From contig JABAKD010000011.1 in NCBI GenBank assembly GCA_012845835.1, positions 14,583,214 to 14,647,213 of the forward strand: a stretch of DNA of 64,000 nucleotides, written 5' to 3'. The notes under the pieces are model-generated. The model was not told the DNA's origin. It worked only from the letters and a program-made list of their open reading frames with translations, and did no database searches. The stretch is from Undaria pinnatifida. Taxonomy: Eukaryota > Sar > Phaeophyceae > Laminariales > Alariaceae. The position numbers and the translations under genes were made by a program. Of the stretch, positions 11,657-23,139 are shown one piece after another. The stretch's first letter is position 1; every line of letters begins with the position of its first letter.

Positions 11657-11905
11657 AAAACCTGCCAGCATTGCGGAACATCGCCTTGGGAGATGTCTCC
11701 GCATAAGGCGATGTGCCCGCATGTAGATGCACGAAAACGCAGGCAAGCGCCTGCCCGCATTACCGAACGCTAGTTACGGGAGATGTCCCGCCCCCCCTCA
11801 CCATGTTGATGCAGACAAAAGCCTGCCAGCACTATGGAACGCCACCTATGATGCAGACGAAAGCCTGCCAGCATTACGGAACACCGCCTATAGGAGATGT
11901 CCCCC
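11657..11905 (+). repeat. degenerate minisatellite, about 42-84 bp units
   Basis: Four units carry GATGCA(G)ACRAAAGCCTGCC, AGCATTACGGAACACCGCC and GGAGATGTCCC, starting near 11657, 11724, 11808 and 11850. In one frame they read as repeated ACQHYGTPP-like peptides with a C-x2-C in the first unit; this is probably a by-product of the repeat. Confidence 0.7.
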
Positions 11906-12284
11906 GCTCCCGCACGGCGCCATGAAGGCGTTATTGATCTAGGGCGTCACACCCAATCCCAACTGCGGGCATTAGGAAAACCGCTATTCTTCATCTCCCA
12001 CACATTCCACGCAACCTTAACCCGAGGGCAAGAAAGCAAAAGCCCCCAAGCCGACAAAACAACGGCCGGGGCATGCCAGAGGCGCCGCGTCACGCGCGAC
12101 ATTCAGCAAAAAAACAGGACCCTCAATAACGAGCCCCTCAACAAAAAAAAAACACGCCACCAGTACCACCACCACAATCGATCATCATCTTGACGATAAG
12201 CAGTCGTGACGTGTGCGAAAGAAACACTTGCTTTCACAAGTCATGACCCGAAACGCAGGTCGAACCAGAAAGCCTAACCCTAAG

Positions 12285-12640
12285 GTTTTCAAATCTCGCG
12301 GGTCGAGTCCGGCCCTGGCCAGGATGTGTTCGAAATCTCACGACCAGCAAGAAGCGACCCCACCTAACCCGTGAAAAGCAGTGGAAAACGAGCAACACTA
12401 CGAGCAAGATCACCGCAAAATAAGTTGACTGGAAACGAACGGAGAGCGTAGGGGGACGACGCAAGAAATACAGAGTTTTTGACCGGTCATGAGGTCATGA
12501 CACGGCCCGCGGGTCGAGGCAGGATCATTTCAGAATCTCGCGGGTCGAGTCGGGTCGGGTCTGGAGGTCTTCGAATCTCACGGGTCGGGTCGTGCCACTC
12601 TGACACGACCCGTTACAAGAGATCCGACCCATGAAAAGAC
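12285..12640. repeat. GGGTC satellite, second patch
   Basis: CGCGGGTCGAGTC, CGGGTCGAGTCGGGTCGGGT and CACGGGTCGGGTCG blocks are interspersed with AATCTC(G/A)CG spacers, followed by CCGACCCATGAAAA. It matches the patch at 4045-4150 in both the pentamer and the flanking ATGAAAA phrase. Confidence 0.75.
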
Positions 12641-14545
12641 CCTGCAATAAAGACACTACCCGCAACGATAGACCCCCCTCCCTCACACACGCACACGCCC
12701 GTTGGCCTAGTTTACGGCGTTAATGAATCCCAACAGCCACCTCGAATTGCCGCAGCAGGTCCATAAATAGTTGGGTAGATGGCTCACGAGGGTTGCAGTC
12801 GCAGCGAAAAGGTTGGACTACGATATTAAACGTCGACGTTAACACCCAACCCCGTCCCCCTGGCAAGGGGGGGATCACCAAACAGCCGCCGCGTGCTTCA
12901 CGTTACATACACCCTTATACCTGGTACAGAACACCCCTCTACAGCCCCGGCTGCCCCATACAGCGCCGGTGAAATTGCTTGGCACACACGGGAACAACAA
13001 GTGGTGGCAATACTTGGAGTAGTACCGGTATTGGCTGCTGGCACATAACGGCACTATGGAGGGAGGGAGCACCAGCACGGTATTGTCAGGACGCGGGCGA
13101 AAGACTGACAAAGAAAACTAAAACAGGTTATTTAATTTTTCAATTTACTCGTTTCGACGTCGTGCGCTGAATGCGCCTACCGGTACCACGTCCCCACAGC
13201 CTCGCGACAGCTATGTGATATAAAACTCCCACCCACTCTCGTTGGTCACCCTAGCGGCCACCGCCTGGGCACCGAGAGCAGAATTCGACGAAAACAAGGC
13301 TCGACATATTTTCCGCAAAGGGGTCGCGTTCCATTTGCTTTTATAGTAGACCGGGTGTGCCCCCCCCCCCCCCCTCCCTCCCAAAAACAGACCCATTCGC
13401 TGCAAATAATTAGCACACGAGAACAAACGTACGCGCCGACAAGGGCGCTAGAATGGCCATCGACAAGCGGAAGGACACGGCAGCAACCTGACCTGACTGT
13501 TTGGTGCTGTCGACAAAATCGATGCAGTCGTTTCTACTTCTCGATAATTTCAAAGCACTCTGCTCCGCTCTCGCAGCAGTCGGTGCACTACTGTAGTTTC
13601 ACGGCGGTGCCAAGCAACAAGCGCGAAGCTACATCCACGGAACCTCTCTACCGCAGCAAAAAAAGAGCAAAACCAAAAATAAAACAAAAAAATGCGAGGC
13701 AGACAAGACATGTTTGATCTTCGCTGCCTTTCGTATCCAAGCGCATCGCAGACGTGCCTGTCGTCTCGTCTTGCCTTGAGTACTCAAGCGCGCCGGGGGG
13801 CTGCCTAACGCACACCCAATTTTCTCTGCTAACGCGCACCAGGTACAGTACCGGCAACGAGAACCAAAACGTGGTCATTACTTCGAACAACCGCGAGATG
13901 GTTGCTGAAGGCTCGATATCGCCCAAGCACGCCTATCGCGCTTCTGTCCTCATGCCATACACAGGAATTGGATAAATACCACCGACAACCCCCGTAGCTT
14001 GAGTACGGTTGACCAGAGCTTCTCACCAATCCGACAAAAAACCCTGAGAGGAGTTGACCTCTGCAGCTACACGACGGCAGACCAGAGGTCCTTCCACCAA
14101 TCCAAATTTCCGAAGAACTCTCTAAAAAAAAATCCCTGAACTTTCCTATTAAAAATCCCTGGAGAGGGCTGATTGAACGTCCCAGCAGCAGGTCGGAATC
14201 TGATTGGCTTAGAGTTCAAGGTCGGCCGCGACGACGATACAGGCGTTACCAGATCTCGCTGAGATGACGGTATGTCAAGACAAGAGCTCAAGCCAAGATT
14301 GCCGGCGCGCCAAGACAAAGCTTTATGCCAAGACGCTAAACAAAGTCCGACCGTGCAGACTGAGCGTATACAAGTGATGACCCTTCGCCTGAAGCGCGGC
14401 ACACACGAGAGCATGCGGAGCAACGAGCAGAGCACCGGTAAACAGCACGAGAAACGGTCAGATATCATGCGAACGACATGCGTAACATTAAGGAGCCGCT
14501 CCGGGTTTCTTTTGGTGTGTTTTTGTTATTTGCTCGAGTAAAAAT
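12641..14545. other. no supported gene
   Basis: Contains a run of about 13 C near 13360 and a small duplication of ACCAGAG..ACCAATCC (near 14010 and 14085). Frames at 13355-13717 and 14067-14468 show no recognisable domain. Confidence 0.35.
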
Positions 14546-15235
14546 AGCTGTAAATTTATTTTTTTCAGCGGAAGCCATACTATTTCTAGTATATTCTCGC
14601 CGTAAGAATAACGCCTTACGAAAACGTGATGTCTCCTCAACCAGGCCTTTGTTTGCTGCGATATTTTCAGCAAGACGGCACTGTCGACGGCAATCTTTTT
14701 TTGTATTGATGCCACATCACTAGGATGCATGGTTCGACCCGAAAAACGCCTGAGAGACTCGCTAAAAACAGCACCCTCCCATATATTGGTCACCCTAAAA
14801 AACATAAAAGTTCCCGCGCCACGGTTGTTATAATGTTCAAACTTCGGCGACAATGCAACTACTATTCATAGCATATCGACCGATGTCAGCCTCTAACGGA
14901 GCCCCGCGTTTCTTACAGCATGAGCACAGCAATGCAGTAGAGCTGCAAAATACCCAACTTCAGGAAAATGTGTACCGGATGCAAACACAAACACACTGAG
15001 GATTACACTTTAGGGGTATACTGGCTACAACTACATCATACATGCTACCTGGTACATGCTATATGTTGTAAGCTTGCAGTTCAAAATGTACTGGGCTGAA
15101 CCTATGCTTTCTTTCAAGCCAAATACGTCGGCGTAACTCGGTGTGGTTCTGGAGGGATCACGTTTTCCGCAATGCGTGTTTCGTAGCCTCTATACTGGAA
15201 ATAGTACAGCTGCTGCGGAAAAGACAAATAATGCA
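14546..15235. repeat. R5 inverted pair (diverged arms, about 500-bp spacer)
   Basis: The left arm (14546-14645), read on the minus strand, and the right arm (15140-15235), read on the plus strand, share ATCACGTTTTC, then ATACT(A/G)GAAATAGTA, then GCTGAAAA or GCGGAAAA. The arms face each other. In frame both read RxHVF..ILEIVxL(P/L)xK. A third copy lies at 21915-21995. This could be the ends of an unknown element or two independent copies. Confidence 0.5.
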
Positions 15236-15299
15236 AGAAAAAGAAAAAACGAGAGAAAACATACGGAGTTGCAGTATGGAGTTACAGTACGGCCACTTA

Positions 15300-16110
15300 A
15301 CAACAGGTGAACGTCGAACAAAAATACACATTATTAATAGGTCAACGGAGAACAAAAAGGGCAAGCAAGAGCCATGTGCATGAAATGTGCAGATCATCGG
15401 TCAACTTACCAAAAGAAGGGCTAGCCTAGCCAGTAACAAGGATCAAAAGAAGACCGGTGCCAATGTCATATAATATTGAGATGACTCCGATAAGAAAAAC
15501 AGGGACAAAATACAAGAGCGTTTTGCAACACATCGGTCAACAGAGGAGAAAAAACGCGCAGAGAACGTGCGAGCCACGTACAGAACATTAGTTTATTAAA
15601 GGACGACAATAGCCTGGTAGTGCATATAAGAACCATATAACGCAGAACATCGGTTAAGAGAGAAGATGAAGCATGTTCAAGCATGTTGAAGCATGTTCAA
15701 GAGCGAACGGCAGAATACAAGTATCAGTTAAGGAGACTAAGCGGGAAAAACGTGTGAAAGCTACGTGCGGAACGAAGCGAAAAACACGTAAAAGCTAGGT
15801 GCGGAACATCGGTGAAGAGGGGAAAAAAGCGAGTAGACAACAAGCGAGCGATGTACAGAACATCGGGCAGTAGCGGAGTAGATGTGGGTAGAGCATACAA
15901 ATAGTGGTGTGCAGGGAAACCGCCAAAACAAGATAAAAGCGGGCAGATAACGTGCCAGCAATGTGCAGAATATCCGTCCACAGAGGAGAATAAGAGGTTA
16001 AGAGCACAAAACGGCCATGTGCAAAACACAGGCCAAGAAGGGTCAAGAACGGAGATGGAGACGAGTGACGAAAGCAGCTCCGAGTAACGCGAACAACGGC
16101 AAGTCCGCAT
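15300..16110 (-). repeat. degenerate minisatellite, period about 60-70 bp
   Basis: AGAACATCGGTCAACAGAGG, GGAGAAAAAACGCGCAGAG and GCTACGTGCGGAAC-type blocks recur about ten times. On the minus strand the same units give recurring SPLLTDVLHIA-like peptides, which explains the long hydrophobic minus-strand frames at 15466-16145. I regard those frames as repeat artefacts. Confidence 0.6.
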
Positions 16111-16229
16111 TTATACACTCCCGTCGGCGATACCCACCTAAACATATTCCATATGACGATTAATCATGACATGAGACGAGCTAATCACCCAAATACCTCT
16201 AAAGTTCATTGTGTCACGTCTCAAGTCTG

Positions 16230-16560
16230 ACCACAGCAGCCACTGCCACACCATTGAACTGGAGTAGATATGATACCAGGTAAATTACACCACAGGAAAT
16301 ACAAATTATCCTACACAGTGTTGACCCTATTAATACCCTATTAATACCGTATTAATACCAGCATCCAGGAGAGTACCATAAAATTGAAATAATAATAATA
16401 CATCTGTAAAACCTCGAGATCGGAGTATCACGCAGCTCGCAAATAGTTTCGACTCTTCAATTGATCGAACCCACAGCTGACGTATTTTAAACAATTGGAT
16501 AACATACTATCAATGCTGTATCAGGGATACATCACTGAATATATACTCCAGCGGTGTGCC
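16230..16560 (+). repeat. R3-like repeat, decayed copy
   Basis: Contains TCGAACCCACAGCTGACGTA at 16462-16481, matching the 3' block of R3, then TTTTAAACAATTGG. Next to the copy centred on 16810 it has an extra base in the conserved block. The upstream part is not clearly alignable. Confidence 0.45.
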
Positions 16561-16770
16561 TGATGCTTCATGATAGCATGTCATGGTAGAAGCCGCTCAC
16601 AACCACACCATGAGAGCAGCCGTTCATCATCGTGCCATGATATCAACACACACTGCTGCTATTATTAAGAATAGCCCGATTGATGTCTACAGATAGACGC
16701 CATCGACTCAGCCACACCTGATATACGATATCAGCACAACTACTACTACTGCAGCGTCTGACGTCTGTTG

Positions 16771-16911
16771 ACAGCAGCTAGTGACACCAGCGTCGACCCT
16801 AAATTTGTCGAACTCACAGCTGACGTTGTTAGAACAATAGTATATATCCATGTATTACCATATCACAACAAAAAATCCGGTGGACATGTCGTGGTCGTCG
16901 TAGTACTGTAA
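16771..16911 (+). pseudogene. coding-like tail with VDPKFVELTADV motif
   Basis: An open stretch of about 46 codons that includes VDPKFVELTADVV and stops at 16909. Compared with the copies near 46.32 and 49.19 kb, the 12-codon core differs at third codon positions plus one Val/Ile change: CCT/CCG, TTT/TTC, ACA/ACG, GTT/GTC. That pattern suggests the block was once selected as protein. There is no recognised family and an in-frame stop lies just upstream, so at best it is the last exon or 3' end of something larger. Confidence 0.35.
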
Positions 16912-17021
16912 TACACATTACGAATAAATTTATCATGACATCAGCCACGACGAGTACCCACAAGCATCAACCCAACAACAGGCTGACACACCATCACTAT
17001 CATACAAAAATAGCATAATTC

Positions 17022-17235
17022 CTTTTCTCTCTCTTTTTTCCCATCCCATCCAACATCTTCACATTTTTCTTCTCCAGCTCACGCTCTTTTCCTCACTCGT
17101 GTACAGGGCCACATAACAATCACCCCCCCCCCCCTCCGACTACGGCGCTTGCCTTCATTTCTTTCGTGGGATTGGTTCAGAAGTTTCCTCTTCCCTCGTC
17201 GACTCGCGTCGAAGGTGCTATCGGCACGTCATACA
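17022..17235 (-). mobile_element. tRNA-derived SINE, partial copy
   Basis: On the + strand it reads TTTTCCCATCCCATCC, then a C-run, GACTACGGCGCTTGCCTTCA and CCCTCGTCGACTCGCGTCGA, which match the body and 3' end of the complete minus-strand copies near 52.3 and 53.4 kb. The tRNA head is missing or unrecognisable. Confidence 0.6.
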
Positions 17236-17928
17236 GTATATATTAGAATACGATGCAACATACGGTGGTATTCTGTATACATAGCATGCGAGTTTCTTAT
17301 TTACACAAGGGCAAGACGAAAGGATAGCCACTCACCATATCTTGGCGCACACTATTACAGCAGCAACCAAAACTCAACCCCAACGCCAACTAAGTCACTC
17401 GTGTGTATCATGTCATGAGTGGACCCGAACACCCTGGAGGCGGGGTAAGGACTGGGGATGTAACCGCACGGTGACAACTGTACTACCAGGCATTCATTCT
17501 AGTGTTTTCTACTTGGCCCAACTTGGCCATTAAAAGAACGGATGATACTTCGCACTATGAATAGCACATCACCGAACCTACGGTATTATAGTATTATGAA
17601 GTCTGTAGACTAACATTAGACTATGTAGTATGTTATGAATATTATTAGTATTATACCCAACTTTCACTGCCACGATAGGCCACTCGCGCCAGCGGCTACT
17701 GTGTTTCGCCCAAAACGGACTTCTAAATTTTAGGTTGCCCCCCCCCCCCTCCCCCCACCCATGTGCTGTCGCACACTAACCTAACCCAACCCCAACAATG
17801 AAGAAATTGAATAGCTAAAACCAAAATATTTCAACTGCATTTGGTACTGAAGGGTAGCAGTGGCCATGGGTTGTCTCCATTTCGAGATCGAAGGTTGATC
17901 GTGTTTGTTGGACAATGTTGATAAAGGC
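17236..17928. other. no supported gene
   Basis: Contains a poly(C) run near 17739-17756 and AT-rich TAGTATTATGA words near 17590-17650. No supported frame. Confidence 0.4.
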
Positions 17929-18043
17929 TTGATCAAGGCTTGATGAAGGCTTGATCAAAAATAGACAAATTGACGTGTTGGACCGCATGACCGAAGAAAG
18001 AAGCAGCGAACTCACAGCTGACGTCGTGAGGATACTTGTATAA
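17929..18043 (+). pseudogene. coding-like tail with SSELTADVVRIL motif
   Basis: An open stretch ending LDRMTEERSSELTADVVRIL then V and a stop at 18041. The ELTADV core is in the same frame as in the R3 copies, with ACA where the R3 copies have ACG. Upstream of about 17929 the frame is closed. Just before it, TTGATCAAGGC/TTGATGAAGGC is repeated three times. Confidence 0.35.
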
Positions 18044-18159
18044 AATACGCGTGCTCACCATCGTCTTGGGGTTGAAGAGGACGACCCCTATGTTAGAGAT
18101 GGCGATCTCTACTGCGGCACTTCGAGTAGCACCGATCTCACGCCCATCGTTCACACGCA

Positions 18160-18545
18160 TCCGCAAATTACCCGTCGTCCGTTCGTGTATAGCATCTAAC
18201 ACGGGGCGAGACTTTTTGTCCTTGCTCGGCGGGTCGAGGGGATCTGAAGCAAAGAAGCACAAACAGGCAACAAGAGCGAGCAACAGCAACAAAAACCAAG
18301 ACATGGAAGCAAAGAGACATCAGGAGAAAGCAGCACCAACAAACGAAAGAAAGGGATGAAAACAAGAATAACACGAGACAGCAACGAGTGAGCAGCAGCA
18401 ACGAAAACAAGGGGCGAAAACAACGACGAGAGGCGCCATGAGCAAGCAGCAGCACCAACAAAAGCAACAAACATGAGCAACAAACGAAAGAAATAGCGGT
18501 AAGCAAGCACGCCACCAAAACGATAGCAGACTGGCCAACATGAGC
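18160..18545 (+). repeat. A-rich CAA/CAG/GAA low-complexity tract
   Basis: A long stretch of AACAA, AGCAGCA and GAAAG words. Read on the minus strand it gives a 206-codon hydrophobic frame (18168-18788) that I treat as an artefact of low complexity, since several frames there show the same character. Confidence 0.6.
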
Positions 18546-18654
18546 CCGTAGACGTCTTATGATGGGCTGGTATCGATCTGTGCTCGCTCTAGACAGACCA
18601 TTTTTTGCGATGATGACACGATGACCTATAATACAAAAAATCGTTTTGGGAGTG

Positions 18655-18940
18655 GTGCAACACGGGTGCTCCTGTCGTCTACTGTTCACCAACAGTCCAT
18701 CCGGGGATGCCTCCTCACCCCCCCCTCCCCGGGGTTTCCAGAAGCCCTCCTCTACATCTCCAAAAGTATGGAGGAAGGGTCTTCTCACTATGTTTGCGAG
18801 TAGCGTACCATACTAGGTATTTGTGCAGTATAAATGATTTACCAGCAGTCCAGAGACGCCATGTACCATAGGTGTTACTGCCGTCTAATTGTTCACGACA
18901 ACACATTAGAGATGCCCCCCTCCCCGGGGTTTTGATACGT
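18655..18940 (+). repeat. diverged duplication of about 210 bp
   Basis: GTCGTCTACTGTTCACCAAC and GCCGTCTAATTGTTCACGAC both lead into a CCCCCCTCCCCGGGGTTT block, at about 18675-18736 and 18881-18935. Confidence 0.6.
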
Positions 18941-20084
18941 GTGGCGGTAGGAGGGGTTTGGAGAGGTATGGAGGCGTACAATGATAATGTGATCCTCACC
19001 TTCTTCAACGGTAAAGACGAACTTGAAATGAGCCTTCCCTCCCGCCTCGCCCTCATTGCGAGCGAACGTGTCCACTCGGAAGCCCTGCTGGTGCTAAACA
19101 TGTGACACAAAAACAAAACAAAAACATAGGCCATACCAGGTATATTTTAGCATTTGGCACACTTGTGACATTGGATGGTTAGTGACGGGAAACATGGGCG
19201 CCTTGACGGCATTTGTTTCATCATTTGCGGCCAAGTGCAGGATCAAGACAGCGCCAAGACAGCAGCAATTGCGGAATTTCGTTCACCACTCCAACTACGC
19301 AGGCAAGATGTAAATCATGAACATGGGGGACAATTTGGACCCATCCCCGGGTTCCAGGCGGTTGGGGTTTTATAGACAAAGCGATAGGGTTAAGTGCCGG
19401 TTCTGGTTCTCCAGGGCTGTGAGAGCTGTAGCGACGGGATCTGTACTGGCGTGATATTCACCTAGAATATTCACCTAGAGGTAGGGCATTTACATATTTA
19501 TGATACATCATGAGACTCTGCTCCAGGGCTAGCGTGACAAAACCACTTCACCTATAGCACAACGCGCCACATAACACACCCTCTTGGACGCATGTTCAAA
19601 GCCGGTTTTCTCGACAACTGGAAATAATGTGCTATGAACTATTGATAGAGCATGCGGATCGTACGGTTCCCACCCAGCAACACGAGCTACACCATACAGA
19701 TTTTCCCTCGAAGATCTGCATCAAGGTTTAGGGTCAGGGTACATCATCCATCGTTTTCCAATTTGTGAAATGATCTTACATAAAGATAACGTTACTACTA
19801 TACCTCACGCTACGAACTCGCGCAGCAGGGTACAGGGTACAACACTTTTGTAACTGCTGCCATCAAGTTGGAAGTTGTATATATATACCATGTACCAGGT
19901 GTGCGTTGCTTGACCATTTGGAGGGTCGTGATATTATAGTCTTAGGTATTATAGACAATAAATAACCTCGGTGGGGGGTGCACACAAAACCAATACAAAA
20001 CCAGGCGGCATCTCCAAAGTGGTCCCTATTCTTAGGGCGCGGTATACATTACAAACAACACCCTGGACAATAGGTTCCAGGTCA
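18941..20084. other. no supported gene
   Basis: A small duplication ATTCACCTAGAATATTCACC lies near 19460. Short frames at 18872-19105 and 19175-19375 have no recognised domain. Confidence 0.4.
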
Positions 20085-20975
20085 ATAGGCGATCGATAGG
20101 ATCCTATCCCAATAGGAGACCTATTGTTGCCCGCGATAGGTATCGATGGGTACTTTTCGTAGCCTATTGGGGCCGACAATTCTCTTGTTTCGGACGATAG
20201 GCATTGACAGACCTTTCACCATTCCATTGTTTCGGATGATACGTATCCGTTGTTGGAGAGCAAAGGCGCTCGAAGACAGCCCGTCGAAGTACATCAACTC
20301 TATTTCGCAATTCATCATCCACGCCGCACGCCCCTCCAGCCCCGCGGAGAATCCCCGAAAACGGCCACTGTCTGTCCTTGTCGTGCCTTGAGAAGCTCAA
20401 GGTGGATTGTCTCAACAAGGTGGTGATGACTACTTATGTGTGTTCGATGCGAAGCTCAAGCATGCAGCGTTTTAGAGCGACCTGCTTGTGAGCCGTCGAG
20501 TTCCTTCTTATACCCTGGATAATACTCTATCGAATAGGCCATTGGTCCAACAATAGGTCGGCAACTATTAATAAGAGGATCGATACCTATCGCGCGGCAC
20601 GATAGCTCGGCTTCGGGGTCTATCGATAGATATTGTAAGCAACAGTAAGGTAAGGGCAGTGGCCACGATAGCCTATTGTGCGACCGACATGCTTGCGAAG
20701 GTGTATATCGATAGGTATCTTGGGCACCAACATAATTTGAAATTACTCCAAACAGGCTATTGTTCGAACAACATCTTTTTATCGCCATCAACCTGTTGGT
20801 TGAAGCGATAGGTGTGCGATTATATCGATCGACACCTATTGCTCGGTGTAATAGGTTTGCGAGGGTATCGATCGATGCCTCTTGACCAATTCAATAGGTT
20901 CTCGAGGGTATCGATCGATACCTACCTACTGACAATTTAATAGATATATTTTCAAGGGTTTCGATCGACACCTAC
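20085..20975. repeat. degenerate array of CAATAGG / TATCGATCGATACC motifs
   Basis: AATAGG or CCTATT words occur about 20 times. At 20795-20975 there are ordered units of about 43-52 bp carrying AATAGGTTTGCGAGGGTATC then GATCGATACCTA. The central TCGATCGA is palindromic. A less regular version occupies 20085-20280 and 20530-20720. No gene overlaps convincingly. Confidence 0.65.
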
Positions 20976-21233
20976 TGTTTGTAAATATATTTCTGAAAAA
21001 ACGGCAAAAAAATATTGAATGTATCGAAGGCAGTTTTTGAGAAAAAGTTACGTTGATTTTTGTCTCTTTGTTTCATTGGTCTACAACGCACCGAGCATTT
21101 GTCCGAAGCAGAACGCCTGTGCAAGGGTCTGCAGCACCCCAAACAGGACCAAAAGCACCATGCTGTTGTCACCACACCACGCAAGGAGCTCCGGAGGATC
21201 GGGAGGGTACCTCCAGCCTGACGCGTAGGCGTA

Positions 21234-21286
21234 ACATCAAGCTTTATTTTTCGCCATCCGCCGGAGGATAAAAAAGAAAAAAAAAT
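21234..21286 (+). mobile_element. LINE 3' tail, strongly 5'-truncated
   Basis: CAAGCTTTATTTTTCGCCAT then CCGCCGGAGGAT and an A-rich tail. The near-palindromic ATCCGCCGGAGGAT just before the poly(A) is the signature of this LINE-like family (six other copies in the window). Confidence 0.65.
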
Positions 21287-21594
21287 CAGGAGTATTGGCA
21301 TATATACACCGAGCATCTTCCATGCCTCGCACGCACCACCTACCTGCGCTGCATGCTGTATACACAACAATAAAACCGCTGGGAGCACAGAGGCTCGAGA
21401 GATGTAGCTGGAGTATGCCGCGGACGAGCGGCGTTGGGTTGTGCCAGCGGGCCGCCGGCGGACTGCAGGCGGCCCGGTGCTACGGTACGCCCTCGCCCTC
21501 TAGGTGTCAGGATGTGCCCTTCTAGAATGGACTACTCGTACTCGTTCTCGTGAGCATGACGATCGCTCGTTCGTGTAAATTCCACCACGCTGCG

Positions 21595-21885
21595 GTAGAG
21601 CAGCAGCAGCAGCAGTGGTGGCGGCGGCACGCCGCCACGGCCCTTTATGTCAGGGCGCCGGGCGTGCTCGGAGCAGAGCGCGCCGGCGCGCGTATGCCGA
21701 GCGCAGCAGCAGCGACGAAAATAATAGTCGGTCCCAAATCGCAAAAAAAACTTAATGGAAGCTGTTGTTGCTGCTGCTGCTCGTGGTGATGCTGATGCTG
21801 TTTGTTTTCGTTGCTCGAGCTGATGCTGCCGCTAGCTGCCGCTATGATAGCTGGCAGCTTGCGGTCGTGGGATAGCAGCGGGCGG
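21595..21885. repeat. CAG/CTG and GCC triplet-rich stretch
   Basis: AGCAGCAGCAGCAG at 21600-21616, GGCGGCGGCAC nearby, and GTTGTTGCTGCTGCTGC with GATGCTGATGCTG at 21760-21800. The Gln/His-rich frames over it follow from the repeats. Confidence 0.6.
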
Positions 21886-21914
21886 CACTGTGGCATACAC
21901 ACCTAAATCTTGAT

Positions 21915-21995
21915 GGGAAGGTAATTCAATTTTTTTAGCGGAAGGAAAGTAAATTTCTAAAAACATATTTTCGCTACCACTCCAATAACTAAAAA
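21915..21995 (-). repeat. R5 repeat, third copy
   Basis: Read on the minus strand: GCGAAAATATG, TTAGAAATTTAC, CTTCCGCTAAAAAAATTGAA. It aligns with the 14.55-kb copy and reads SxSENMFLEIYFPSAKKIEL against GENILEIVWLPLKKINL. Confidence 0.45.
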
Positions 21996-22714
21996 TACAC
22001 AGCAGTGGGACCCCGCATGCTTCTGGAGCACTTCCGAACACGTTGTAGAGTTTCGTTTGGGACCGGATTATTACCTGGTACCATGCGTACCTGCCGGTAT
22101 ATTGTATATTGTATACCCCGGCGTTTCATATTTCCTTTTCACAATAAAACGATTTATCGTAAAGTACAGCAATATGAAACGCTCCGGACTCGGTAAAAGA
22201 AATACGAAACGAAACCCAATCGTATAATACATGTCATACGCACGCCTGAAAAAACAAAAACAAAAAAATCGATCTTCATCGACAGACACCGACATCCGCT
22301 TTGTCGTGTTACTGCTGTTGTTGTTATCTTTGAAAAGAGATCGTGAGTTCCTGGTTACTTGCGACTTCTACCGTTCACCTCCTCTCATCGCAGGGAGGCC
22401 AAGGTCAAGGGTCAGTCGGGCTGTACCGGTGTGCTGCACTTGCTTTCTTAGCTATTACTTGGAGATATGGAACCTTCCTAACCTTCCATTGTGACAACCA
22501 TTGTGACAAAACTACGACACAGCAAAACGGATGTCGGTATCGCCTAATATGCGTGTACCAGGACCACTTCTGTTTTTGCTTGTGTTTCTTTCCTGGGGTA
22601 ATCCTTCACTCCAGAGTGACTGGAGCCTGTCCTGTGACCACGGACTTGATTATGCGAGGTAACGTGAGAACAATATGCGTTCGTTTATGCATACATAATT
22701 ACATAGATAGATGT
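21996..22714. other. no supported gene
   Basis: Short overlapping frames only. ATACGAAAC/ATATGAAAC words near 22120-22210 are weakly repeated. Confidence 0.4.
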
Positions 22715-22895
22715 GTGTTTTAGTCCCCCTCAATGCGGGTTGGGTTTATACAGTTACCGTGCGCAGAACAATGCTGAACGTCTTAGTCCTGTTGACCTTG
22801 GCATTAGCAGGGGAGTCACCGACCGGTATCCTCTACGAGGGTATACTAGGGTATACACACCCCGTAACACGCGGGATCGAAGTAGTATCACACAC
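22715..22895 (+). repeat. R1 dispersed repeat, partial copy
   Basis: GTCCCCCTCAATGCGGG, GTTACCGTGCGCAGAACAA, CCTGTTGACCTTGGCATTAG, GGGAGTCACCGACCGGTATC and CGTAACACGCGGGATCGAAG follow the R1 order. It shares its variant 5' half with the 7.1-kb copy and lacks the usual 3' CTCACAGCTGG end. Confidence 0.7.
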
Positions 22896-23139
22896 TCACA
22901 CGCACCTTGAAAATTGGAGCTTGGAGCTTCGATCAAAATCCTTTTCGGCCGGTCTGACAGCCTCACAGCCAGCCGTGACGTGTTTTTTTAATATTTCTTA
23001 TATGCGCCGTGAGTAAAGGAGTACGATATTCATTCGTGGTGCGTGTGTGTAATAACGAAACACGACGAAAATACAGAAAATGACACTACTGCCGTCGTAA
23101 TTTTTGTACATCTACATTTATTGCCGAGACAAAAGGAGA

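Larger units (their letters stand above)
9480..12240 (+). other. block rich in A and C, poor in T, on the + strand
   Basis: For 2.7 kb the + strand has many AACAA, ACACG and CCC words and few T. Any frame here is Lys/Thr/Asn/Pro-rich on the + strand, so open frames are longer than expected without being genes. The skew continues less evenly to about 16.1 kb. Confidence 0.6.

Noticed and set aside
11713-11942. Repeated CQHYGTPP peptides suggesting a zinc-binding repeat protein
   Set aside because: Only the first unit has a C-x2-C; later units replace a Cys with Tyr, and the minisatellite changes frame length.
15466-16145. Minus-strand frames of 66-128 codons with repeated LTDVLHIA-like peptides
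   Set aside because: They follow the 65-bp minisatellite and shift frame between units, so they are not one repeat protein.
18168-18788. 206-codon minus-strand frame with long hydrophobic stretches, resembling a membrane protein
   Set aside because: It lies mainly over an A-rich CAA/CAG/GAA tract whose complement gives Leu/Val/Cys in every frame; other minus-strand frames there look the same.
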